8,478 bases of DNA, taken from a bacterium. GTDB lineage: Bacteria; Bdellovibrionota_C; UBA2361; OMII01. Of this stretch, positions 1-5,431 are shown piece after piece. Location of the stretch: assembly GCA_017853915.1 (NCBI GenBank), contig JAFMIS010000098.1, positions 1 through 8,478 on the forward strand. Reading direction: 5' to 3'. The stretch's first letter is position 1, and the number at the start of each line of letters is the position of its first letter. The notes below the pieces were generated by a model that saw only the letters and a list, made by a program, of their open reading frames with translations, searched no databases and had not been told where the DNA came from. Both the position numbers and the translations under genes were made by a program.

Positions 1-1
1 C

Positions 2-511
2 CTGGAGATTTCGAGCTTTCTCTCAACGTGGTATCCTCAATGTCGTCAGGGCTTAAGTAGTGGGACATCATCTCCGACACCGACACCCACGCCTGGCAGC
101 GGCGGCAGCATCCCAAACCCATACGAGGGCAAGCCGGTCACACTTTCGCTCTCAATCAAGAGCCCAGCTAGACGTACCCTGGCTATCTCCTCAGCTACTA
201 CCTCCTCAAGTAGTGATTGCTCAGTTAGGATTAGAGCCGCAACAAGCTCCCTAGGAGCCCGCTCCGGTACTATTGTCTTAGATAGCCCTCCAGTCGAGAA
301 TCAGACCTCTCAGCGAGCAGCAATAAAATCAGGTGTTATCCCTTCCAGGTCTGGCAACTCGTTTGTGTACTTTGTTGGTGAACATACGTGTTCTGATGGA
401 ACCATTCTTGAAGTATCTCGAGTACGAAAGATAGATCCCAACCGTATCAAGGGAATACGCAACCGCGTCTCGAAACGAAACTGGATAAAAGCCCTAAAGA
501 GCGCCTTATAA
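2..511 (+). CDS. C-terminal 169 residues of an unrecognised protein with a Pro/Thr linker (5' end outside window)
   Basis: An uninterrupted frame enters from the left edge and stops with TAA at 509-511, so the start lies upstream. About residues 21-36 form a low-complexity linker (SSPTPTPTPGSGG) of the kind that joins domains in exported proteins. It is followed by a Ser/Thr-rich, strand-like stretch (PVTLSLSI, TLAISSATTSSSSDCSVRI, GTIVLDSP). There are three cysteines, near residues 14, 73 and 130, the last in EHTCSDG. The last 30 or so residues are strongly basic (RVRKID, RIKGIRNRVSKRNW). I do not recognise the family. The linker suggests a secreted or surface protein ending in a beta-rich module, but no catalytic motif is visible. 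The reading frame is supported by its length without stops and by the coherent linker; the competing frames encode Arg/His/Ala-rich peptides or are interrupted. Confidence 0.7.
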   Translation: MEISSFLSTWYPQCRQGLSSGTSSPTPTPTPGSGGSIPNPYEGKPVTLSLSIKSPARRTLAISSATTSSSSDCSVRIRAATSSLGARSGTIVLDSPPVENQTSQRAAIKSGVIPSRSGNSFVYFVGEHTCSDGTILEVSRVRKIDPNRIKGIRNRVSKRNWIKALKSAL

Positions 512-597
512 CAACCTGGGCTAGCACAGCACGCCCCAGCTAAAGCTCAGATTAAGCCTCTTTACGCGGATCCATCTTCCATGTAAATGTCCTCCCC
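512..597. other. Intergenic region with a weak hairpin, upstream of the RidA-like gene
   Basis: This 86-bp gap follows the partial gene. An imperfect stem pairs CTGGGC (516-521) with GCCCCAG (533-539), with one bulged base. No T run follows it, so a terminator role is doubtful. There is no Shine-Dalgarno sequence before ATG 598; the preceding bases are pyrimidine-rich (TCCTCCCC, 590-597). A -10-like GTAAAT lies at 583-588. Confidence 0.35.
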
Positions 598-1029
598 ATG
601 ACAACACCCGTTACCCGCACAAACATCGCTTCAGGTTCCCCCTTTGAGCCGTTACGTGGATACTCCCGCGCCGTACAGATGGGAGATCACCTCTATATAT
701 CGGGGACCACAGCGATGAACGCCCAAGGCGATGTTATCGCGCCGGGAGATCCTTACCTTCAGACCAAACACATTCTCAGCGCAATCAAAACTATTTTAGG
801 CGCCAGGAATTTTCACATAGGTGACGTAGTTCGAACGCGACTTGCGGTCACCAACATCGCGCGCTGGGAAGACTACGCAAGAGCTCATCGAGAGGTCTTT
901 GAGAAGATTCGACCAGCGTCAAGTATTGTCCAAGTGGTAAAACTTGTAGATCCTCGATTAGTAGTCGAAATTGAAGTCGATGCTGTCCGCGGAGCTTCGG
1001 AAGCCCAAAGCGCCTCCATTGATTACTGA
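598..1029 (+). CDS. RidA/YjgF/UK114-superfamily protein lacking the canonical catalytic arginine
   Basis: This 143-residue protein has the length and pattern of the RidA (YjgF/YER057c/UK114) superfamily: GYSRAVQMGDHLYISG at 21-36, a helix around 54-70, DVVRTRLAVTNIARWEDY at 76-93, RPASSIVQV at 105-113 and VEIEVDAV at 123-130. RidA members form trimers in the cytoplasm, and the archetype deaminates reactive 2-aminoacrylate enamine/imine. In E. coli RidA the key Arg105 lies in PARSCVEV; the aligned motif here is PASSIVQV, with Ser108 in its place. The acidic residue of the EIE motif is kept. This suggests one of the Arg-lacking Rid subfamilies, so imine deaminase activity should not be assumed. 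No Shine-Dalgarno sequence precedes the ATG. The gene converges with the OsmC-like gene 7 bp downstream. Confidence 0.9.
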   Translation: MTTPVTRTNIASGSPFEPLRGYSRAVQMGDHLYISGTTAMNAQGDVIAPGDPYLQTKHILSAIKTILGARNFHIGDVVRTRLAVTNIARWEDYARAHREVFEKIRPASSIVQVVKLVDPRLVVEIEVDAVRGASEAQSASIDY

Positions 1030-1030
1030 C

Positions 1031-1063
1031 ATATCCTCATTCAACATCGTAGACGAAGGATAT
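1031..1063. repeat. Inverted repeat at the ridA/osmC convergence point
   Basis: ATATCCT (1031-1037) is the exact reverse complement of AGGATAT (1057-1063), with a 19-nt spacer. It lies just after the RidA-like stop and over the 3' end of the OsmC-like gene. It could act as a weak bidirectional terminator for the convergent pair, but the stem is AT-rich, the loop is long and no T run follows on either strand. Confidence 0.25.
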
Positions 1064-1450
1064 CGGCATCTGTATATCCGGATGCAAACTCTTATGAACA
1101 GGACAGGCCAATCCTGCCCGTTCTAACTTCTGACGAGCTGTTTCATCAAGGAGCTTTGGTAAATGCACCACCAGAGGCAATTCGCCTATACGTCGAGGAT
1201 CCACACTCATGTGCTTCTCAACCCTCATATGCATGCCCTCAACATTCGCGCCCAATCGCTCGGCTACTATCGCTATGGTGGTCATAACGCACGATCCCAA
1301 AGCAGCGCCCAACAGATCCGTCGGCGAGAAACTCTTTCCCTCGCCTCCATTATCCCTCGGGGCCTCCGTTATGAGCACCGAACCTGAGGGGTCGTGAATT
1401 AGCTTAACCTTCTTAGCCCCTACATATTCACCAGTAACAACGACCGACAT
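1037..1450 (-). CDS. OsmC/Ohr-family protein (probable thiol peroxidase-like)
   Basis: This 137-residue protein fits the OsmC/Ohr family, small cytoplasmic dimers of which many reduce organic hydroperoxides through two cysteines. The first cysteine lies in SPTDLLGAALGSCVMTT (Cys54), preceded by the usual GEGKSFSP turn. The second lies in ERAGLACPVHKSL (Cys116). Both are in the family's expected positions, so peroxidase activity is plausible. The VEGMHMRVEKHMSVDPRRIGELPLVV region matches the central strands. The CPVHKSLHPDI ending resembles YhfA/OsmC-like members more than classical Ohr, so the substrate is uncertain. Start ATG at 1450 is backed by a Shine-Dalgarno GAGGTG four bases upstream. 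It follows the mlaA-like gene by 28 bp on the same strand and is the last gene of that cluster. Confidence 0.9.
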   Translation of the reverse strand: MSVVVTGEYVGAKKVKLIHDPSGSVLITEAPRDNGGEGKSFSPTDLLGAALGSCVMTTIAIVAERLGANVEGMHMRVEKHMSVDPRRIGELPLVVHLPKLLDETARQKLERAGLACPVHKSLHPDIQMPISFVYDVE

Positions 1451-1478
1451 GGTTCACCTCATGTTTTAACGTAGGCTA

Positions 1479-2285
1479 TCAATGCTGCGGAGCCCTGCTC
1501 ACCTCAAGTGTGTCCGAGCTTTCGAACTCCTCATCGCCCTTACCATCTGTCACCAAACCGTATCGATATTGGTAGTAAGCTCCCTGCACGAAGAGGTAAT
1601 AGTCAACAGAACTCTCCTTGCCCGTCTCCACCGCCTGCAGCAGACCGGCTCTTGTGTGAATCAATTTGACACCCAAAGCTGAGGCCGCTATCGCGACTTT
1701 AGTGCCCGCTGACAACGACGAATATCCAACCCATCCGATCGGATCCAAAAAAGCGTCAACGATGCGACCGAAACCATCACGAACATTCGAGGGGCCCAAG
1801 ATTGGAATCACCAAATATGGCCCCGCAGGCACCCCGTGATATGCCAGTCCAATACCAAAGTCCTCGTCATGCACGGGCAAGCCTATATCCTCGGCAACAT
1901 CAATGAAACCCAGGACCCCGACAGTAGAATTAACGAGAAACCTCCCTGTATGCTCCAGCACCTGATCAAATTTGCCCTGAACTATGTCGCTCACCAGATA
2001 CGATGGATATCGAAGATTCTCGAAAAAGTTTCCTATCCCAGTACGCATGAAATCCGGCACGTTATCCCGATACGACTGAGCCACAGGCTCAAGAACATGA
2101 ACATCGACCGCATCATTGAAATCGAAGATGGCTCGATTCACTGGCTCAATCGGATCGTACGGTTCTTCAGGCTCCGCCCACGCGGAGGACATGGTTACGG
2201 CCAGGCCGATTACCATCACCCATAGAGAACATGAGATGAGAACAATCAATGAATTTGACGTATCAGGGGTCTTTTGTATGAGCAC
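1479..2285 (-). CDS. mlaA: MlaA (VacJ) family outer-membrane phospholipid-transport protein
   Basis: MlaA sits in the outer membrane and passes mislocalised phospholipids to the MlaC/MlaFEDB retrograde system. Family blocks are visible in order: YDPIEPVNRAIFDFND (43-58), NFFENLRYPSYLVSD (87-101), GRFLVNSTVGVLGFIDVA (114-131), EDFG (141-144), and GPYLVIPILGPSNVRDGFG (155-173). The length of 268 residues is usual. I chose GTG at 2285 because a strong GAGGGAG lies five bases upstream; a longer form from GTG 2312 would overlap the aminotransferase by 16 bp and lacks such a site. The N-terminus has a long hydrophobic stretch ending AWA|EPEEP (cleavage after residue 37), suggesting signal peptidase I, although a lipobox-like LISC occurs at 16-19. 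The gene lies 11 bp after the aminotransferase stop and 28 bp before the OsmC-like gene, so co-transcription is likely. No other mla gene is in the window. Confidence 0.9.
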   Translation of the reverse strand: MLIQKTPDTSNSLIVLISCSLWVMVIGLAVTMSSAWAEPEEPYDPIEPVNRAIFDFNDAVDVHVLEPVAQSYRDNVPDFMRTGIGNFFENLRYPSYLVSDIVQGKFDQVLEHTGRFLVNSTVGVLGFIDVAEDIGLPVHDEDFGIGLAYHGVPAGPYLVIPILGPSNVRDGFGRIVDAFLDPIGWVGYSSLSAGTKVAIAASALGVKLIHTRAGLLQAVETGKESSVDYYLFVQGAYYQYRYGLVTDGKGDEEFESSDTLEVSRAPQH

Positions 2286-2299
2286 CCGTTCTCCCTCTA
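2286..2299 (-). promoter_or_regulatory. Shine-Dalgarno site that sets the mlaA start
   Basis: On the minus strand, TTAGAGGGAGAACGG immediately precedes GTG 2285. The purine core GAGGGAG is five bases from the GTG and overlaps the TAG stop of the aminotransferase gene. This favours a start at 2285 over the more upstream GTG at 2312 and suggests translational coupling between the two genes. Confidence 0.6.
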
Positions 2300-3535
2300 A
2301 GATGACAAACACTGCTCAGGGTGGCGTTTTGAGTACTCAGCCAGCCCCTCGCCCAAAATCCGAATCGCCTCCCTAGTATCCTGCTGGTTCAGCACGAACG
2401 CAATGCGAATAGTACTCTTTCCCAACTCATGTCGCATGTAAAAGCCCGCTGCTGGAGCAACAAACGTAGTATGACCAGCCATCGAGAACTCTGTGAGCAT
2501 GAATGTCGCGAAGAGCTCCGCATCTAGCACTGGTAGACGCGCCAAAAGATAAAAACCCCCTTGAGGCACGGAGGCTACCACTCCTTTAATCTCTGCCAGA
2601 GCCTCAATAGCAGCGTCTCGTCTGGCACTATACTCAGAAATAGCGTCATCCAAATATCGCCGCTTTATACCCCCCAACATATGCGCAGCCGCTTCCTGCT
2701 CAATTGTGGGGGCTGCGAGTCTCGCCTGTGCGATGTGAAAAGCTGCCCGCATGAGCTCATCATGCCAGGTGATCATGCATCCAATCCTTGCTCCGCACAG
2801 ACTGAATCGCTTCGATAGGCTATCGATCACGATGATATGCTCATCCCGCGGGGCTAACTCAAAAATGCACCGGGGCTTACGACCATCGTATACAAACTCT
2901 CGGTACGTCTCATCGACGATAAGGAACAGACCTCTTCGGTGACACATGTCAACGAGCATCAACAGCTCGTCATCAGTACACACAGTCCCCGTGGGGTTAT
3001 TTGGATTACACACAAGAACGGCACGCGTATAAGGCGAGATGAACGGCTCAATCTCCTCCCCTCTCGGCAGAGCAAATCTATTCTCCAAAGAACACGGGAG
3101 AGGCACCAATCGGGTTCCTGAGATAGCCGAGAAACCCATGTAATTCGCATACGTCGGATCAAAAATCAGAATCTCATCTCCAGGGTCGCAGCAAACCATG
3201 AAGGCAAAAATAAGAGCCTCGCTGGCTCCCATCGTGATTAGCATCTCCTCTGGAGTGATCCCGATCCGATAATCCCGATTAAGATACTCACTCCATTGAG
3301 CAAGCAGTTCACGACTTCCCTGCGACCCCTCATATGCGACTACTGAACCTGAGTAGCTCTGAACCCCCCGCACAAACTCGACCGGCGACAATAAATCAGG
3401 TTGCCCGATGTTCAATCGGTACACATGTGTTCCACGCTCAACGGCTTGTTGCGCGAGCCCCGCAAGCTTTCGGATCGGGGATGGTGGAGTTTTTCTAGCT
3501 CGATGGGATAGCGAAAGGGAATTCATACGTGGCAC
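2297..3535 (-). CDS. Pyridoxal-phosphate-dependent class I/II aminotransferase
   Basis: A fold-type I PLP aminotransferase of 412 residues, in the usual size range for cytoplasmic enzymes of this class. Recognisable elements are LNIGQPDLLSP (41-51, substrate-side Gly and cofactor region), GASEALIFAF (103-112), DPTYANY (126-132, stacking aromatic), CNPNNPTG (176-183), DETYREFVYDG (208-218, Asp to the PLP nitrogen and Tyr), SLSKRFSLCGARIG (239-252, Schiff-base Lys242 and phosphate-binding Arg250) and STIRIAFV (374-381, Arg377 for the substrate carboxylate). All catalytic residues are present, so it should be active. It resembles the aspartate/aromatic aminotransferase 1-beta-like group, but substrate cannot be read from sequence. 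The start is GTG 3535 or ATG 3526; neither has a good Shine-Dalgarno site. It is first in the minus-strand cluster with mlaA and the OsmC-like gene. Confidence 0.92.
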   Translation of the reverse strand: MPRMNSLSLSHRARKTPPSPIRKLAGLAQQAVERGTHVYRLNIGQPDLLSPVEFVRGVQSYSGSVVAYEGSQGSRELLAQWSEYLNRDYRIGITPEEMLITMGASEALIFAFMVCCDPGDEILIFDPTYANYMGFSAISGTRLVPLPCSLENRFALPRGEEIEPFISPYTRAVLVCNPNNPTGTVCTDDELLMLVDMCHRRGLFLIVDETYREFVYDGRKPRCIFELAPRDEHIIVIDSLSKRFSLCGARIGCMITWHDELMRAAFHIAQARLAAPTIEQEAAAHMLGGIKRRYLDDAISEYSARRDAAIEALAEIKGVVASVPQGGFYLLARLPVLDAELFATFMLTEFSMAGHTTFVAPAAGFYMRHELGKSTIRIAFVLNQQDTREAIRILGEGLAEYSKRHPEQCLSS

Positions 3536-3639
3536 GGCTCATCTGACCCGAAGATCATAGTGCAACAAAATCTGCGATAAAAGAAGTATCTCTCAACACT
3601 CACTGCTATGGCACGAGGAAAAGCGACCTGCCAAGCAAT
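3536..3639 (-). other. Intergenic region between the outer-membrane protein terminator and the aminotransferase gene
   Basis: This gap separates the outer-membrane-protein transcription unit from the aminotransferase cluster on the same strand. The upstream terminator isolates the two units, so a promoter for the three-gene cluster is expected here. Apart from the -10-like TATGAT noted separately, I see no operator-like repeat and no convincing small gene. Confidence 0.4.
3554..3559 (-). promoter_or_regulatory. Candidate -10 element for the aminotransferase-mlaA-osmC cluster
   Basis: Minus-strand TATGAT matches the sigma-70 -10 consensus at five of six positions and lies 18 bp before GTG 3535, which would give a leader of about 10-12 nt. 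No good -35 is visible; TTTTAT lies 17 bp upstream and is poor. The position, just after a strong terminator for the preceding gene, supports a promoter here, but the match alone is weak. Confidence 0.3.
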
Positions 3640-3669
3640 AAAAAAAGCACCCCCTTGCGGAGGTGCTTT
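3640..3669 (-). terminator. Rho-independent terminator of the outer-membrane protein gene
   Basis: Read on the minus strand, AAAGCACCTCC, loop GCAA, then GGGGGTGCTTT forms an 11-bp stem with a GNRA-type tetraloop, running into a run of seven T. One position (3652/3661) is a G-U wobble in minus-strand RNA but would be a C-A mismatch in plus-strand RNA. This, together with the T run, shows that the element serves the minus strand. It starts 27 bases after the TAA of the outer-membrane protein gene (stop at 3696-3698). Confidence 0.93.
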
Positions 3670-3695
3670 GGCGATGAGTCAACACCGCTTCTTCT

Positions 3696-4286
3696 TTACA
3701 TAGCGAGACGAATACCACCCGTCAAAGCTACGTCTGTATCGTTGTCGATCGATACAGCAGCCTTGAGCGCGACGTTCTCTGCGATGGTGTAGAAACCTGT
3801 TCCAGCATAGGTCCAGGTAGCACCACTGAGATTTACATAGGTAATATCAGCGTCGACCTCGATCTCGTCTGTGAGCAGATAACGAGATCCGATACCAGCA
3901 TACGCGCGATCGATCCCCTCTGAGAAATGCTCACCAGCAACCGAACCGTTAGCGTTGAAATGCTTTCCTCCAACCCGACCCAATACATGCATACCAGGGC
4001 AGATCTCATAGTATCCTACCGCGCCGTAGGTCCACTCGTTGAAGTTGAAGCCGGAACCAAAGACATCAGCGCGAGAATAGTTATAACCACCCTCAAGAGC
4101 CAAATTGTCGACTGGAGAGTAGGACAGTTTTGTATCAAGTCCATTCCCGTTATCAACATCCTCCTGATCATTGTAGCGCCACTGATAAGCAGCGTCGAAG
4201 TAGTCATACTTCATCAGAGGATCCGCTGACGCGGAGATAGCGCCGAAGGACAGAGCCAGCGCACAAAGCGAAAGTATCTTTTTCAT
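3696..4286 (-). CDS. Small outer-membrane beta-barrel-like protein
   Basis: The 196-residue product begins with a textbook Sec signal peptide, MKKILSLCALALSFGAISASA, predicted to be cut after the A-S-A at 19-21. The mature part alternates polar and hydrophobic/aromatic residues in strand-like blocks: FDAAYQWRYND, LDTKLSYSPV, LALEGGYNYSRAD, WTYGAVGYYE, HVLGRVGGKHF, RAYAGIGSRYLL, EVDADITYVNL, TWTYAGTGFYTI, ALKAAVSID and VALTGGIRLAM. These suggest 8-10 strands, as in OmpA/OmpW-sized barrels. It ends in Met rather than the Phe/Trp usual for BAM substrates. I do not recognise a named family; structure or adhesion roles are guesses. ATG 4286 is chosen because of the signal peptide and an AAGGGA seven bases upstream. 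An in-frame extension to 4424 lacks a signal-peptide logic. It is monocistronic with its own terminator. Confidence 0.85.
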   Translation of the reverse strand: MKKILSLCALALSFGAISASADPLMKYDYFDAAYQWRYNDQEDVDNGNGLDTKLSYSPVDNLALEGGYNYSRADVFGSGFNFNEWTYGAVGYYEICPGMHVLGRVGGKHFNANGSVAGEHFSEGIDRAYAGIGSRYLLTDEIEVDADITYVNLSGATWTYAGTGFYTIAENVALKAAVSIDNDTDVALTGGIRLAM

Positions 4287-4309
4287 TGATTTTTCCCTTA
4301 CATAAAACA

Positions 4310-4327
4310 GGAGCACACTAGTACTCC
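4310..4327 (-). promoter_or_regulatory. Hairpin in the leader of the outer-membrane protein mRNA
   Basis: Minus-strand GGAGTAC, loop TAGT, GTGCTCC makes a 7-bp stem with one U-G wobble, ending 23 bases before ATG 4286. As with the terminator, the wobble pairs only in minus-strand RNA; the plus strand would carry a C-A mismatch. It could stabilise the mRNA 5' end or regulate translation, as leader hairpins do for some abundant outer-membrane protein mRNAs. Confidence 0.45.
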
Positions 4328-4441
4328 ACAACAGGTGAAAGGTATTCCAACAAAAGGTGTCATAACAATAGGTAAAATAATCCAATGGTTTAGACACTGA
4401 CCTAAAACACCTTTCCCATAGCAACGCGGGCCCGGTTGACG

Positions 4442-4447
4442 TACAAT
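4442..4447 (+). promoter_or_regulatory. Candidate -10 element very close to the holB start
   Basis: TACAAT matches the -10 consensus at five of six positions and ends nine bases before ATG 4457. Transcription from it would begin at about 4454-4457, giving a leaderless or nearly leaderless holB mRNA, which agrees with the absence of a Shine-Dalgarno site. No good -35 is found 16-18 bp upstream. Confidence 0.25.
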
Positions 4448-4456
4448 CCCCCGGTT

Positions 4457-5431
4457 ATGGCACTTATAGGGCATTCCCCTCAGCGAACAGCGCTCGCAAA
4501 CCTCGTTCAAGAAGACCGATTGCCCGGGTCTCTGATATTTACTGGCCCTGCGGGCACGGGGAAAAAGCTTGCCGCTCTTGAACTAGCCAAACAGCTTCTC
4601 TGCCAATCCCCCTCTCCGTGTCCCCAGGGCGGCTGCGGAGGATGTCGCCCCTGCTCTCTGTTTGAGTCCGGCACCCACCCAGACCTTCAACTTATGGACT
4701 TCGGTGTTGAGAGCGCCTCCACAGATGATCTACGACATACCCTTGATAGACTGAGCCTCAAAGCCTTTATGGGAACGAGAAGGGTCACTATTCTCAACGA
4801 TGTCGACATGATCTCCCTCGTTGGCGCCAACGTTATCCTTAAGACCCTTGAGGAGCCACGTCCCGACACGTACTTTATTTTGATCGCCTCAACTCCATCG
4901 CGATTACCTCAAACCATTTTATCTCGGTGTCAAAAATGGTTTTTTGATCGTCTTAGTTCGCAAGAAATACAAGAAATCCTCAAAGCTCGCGGCGCTAGTG
5001 AGGAGGAGATTGCGCTGGCACCTTTAGCCGATGGATCTCTGAGCGCACTTGAGGGGCTCTCAACCCAACAATCGATGTTAGATGAAGTTTTAGGCGCTAT
5101 TAACGCGGCATGGCGCGGCGAGGCCACAAAGAACATGCGCTATGCGCAAGAATGGGGAGGAGACAAATCAGGCATGCGAGCGAGACTTGCCCTGCTTCGC
5201 ACCTCACTACGTCAGAAGCTTTTTGAGCACTCGTCACAAGCCACATCGGCGGCGGTATGGGCTCATGCGCTTCAAAATGCCCTCGACGCCGAGTATCTTA
5301 TTCTTGAGCGCCACGCAAATCCCACAGCAGTCATCTTCAACGTTCTCCAGAGCTGCGCGCAACACCATGGGGCTCGACTCCAAAAAACCCCACACGCGGA
5401 ATCACCCATTATCGACCAGCTGATAGGTTAG
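4457..5431 (+). CDS. holB: DNA polymerase III delta prime subunit (clamp-loader AAA+ protein)
   Basis: The 324-residue protein matches the delta prime subunit of the clamp loader, which with delta and DnaX loads the beta sliding clamp. Visible motifs: sensor-like start IGHSPQRTAL, Walker A GPAGTGKK (30-37, Lys kept but no Ser/Thr after it), zinc-binding cysteines Cys49, Cys60, Cys63 and Cys66 in the C-x10-CxxCxxC layout, with an extra Cys55, GTHPDLQ (72-78), Walker B-like LNDVDM (113-118), ANVILKTLEEP (124-134) and the arginine-finger motif SRC (156-158). A helical C-terminal collar domain follows, as usual. The non-canonical Walker A agrees with delta prime being the non-hydrolysing stator. 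ATG 4457 gives the standard start; TTG 4436 is possible. It is divergent from the outer-membrane protein gene. Thymidylate kinase (tmk), a common upstream partner, is absent. Confidence 0.92.
   Translation: MALIGHSPQRTALANLVQEDRLPGSLIFTGPAGTGKKLAALELAKQLLCQSPSPCPQGGCGGCRPCSLFESGTHPDLQLMDFGVESASTDDLRHTLDRLSLKAFMGTRRVTILNDVDMISLVGANVILKTLEEPRPDTYFILIASTPSRLPQTILSRCQKWFFDRLSSQEIQEILKARGASEEEIALAPLADGSLSALEGLSTQQSMLDEVLGAINAAWRGEATKNMRYAQEWGGDKSGMRARLALLRTSLRQKLFEHSSQATSAAVWAHALQNALDAEYLILERHANPTAVIFNVLQSCAQHHGARLQKTPHAESPIIDQLIG

Larger units (their letters stand above)
4287..4456. promoter_or_regulatory. Divergent intergenic region between the outer-membrane protein gene and holB
   Basis: These 170 bp must hold the promoters of both divergent genes. 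The minus-strand side is AT-rich with several -10-like hexamers (TATGAC, TATTTT), none paired with a clear -35, so the outer-membrane-protein promoter is unresolved. AAAGGTGT (4353-4360) and ACACCTTT (4407-4414) form an 8-bp inverted repeat with a 46-bp spacer, which could be chance in a region this size. Confidence 0.5.

Noticed and set aside
60..254. A 64-residue + strand open frame
   Set aside because: It lies in another frame of the partial gene at 2-511 and encodes a His/Arg/Ala-rich peptide without family features, whereas the partial gene's frame runs through without stops and has a coherent linker.
2285..2312. GTG 2312 as the mlaA start
   Set aside because: It would overlap the aminotransferase by 16 bp and put nine extra residues including Glu-Gly-Glu-Arg ahead of the signal peptide, while GTG 2285 has a strong Shine-Dalgarno at the right spacing.
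3608..3703. A 31-residue + strand open frame (MARGKATCQAIKKAPP...)
   Set aside because: It runs straight through the outer-membrane protein terminator and over that gene's stop codon, so its Lys/Pro content comes from the terminator stem and T run. No ribosome site precedes it.
4353..4414. Inverted repeat AAAGGTGT/ACACCTTT in the divergent intergenic region as an operator
   Set aside because: The arms are 46 bp apart, and an 8-bp inverted pair is not rare in 170 bp, so it is mentioned only in the region entry.
4287..4424. A 46-residue N-terminal extension of the outer-membrane protein
   Set aside because: It would bury a textbook signal peptide inside the chain, it overlaps the leader hairpin, and it is rich in Cys, Trp and Phe unlike a normal N-terminus. 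ATG 4286 has a ribosome site.
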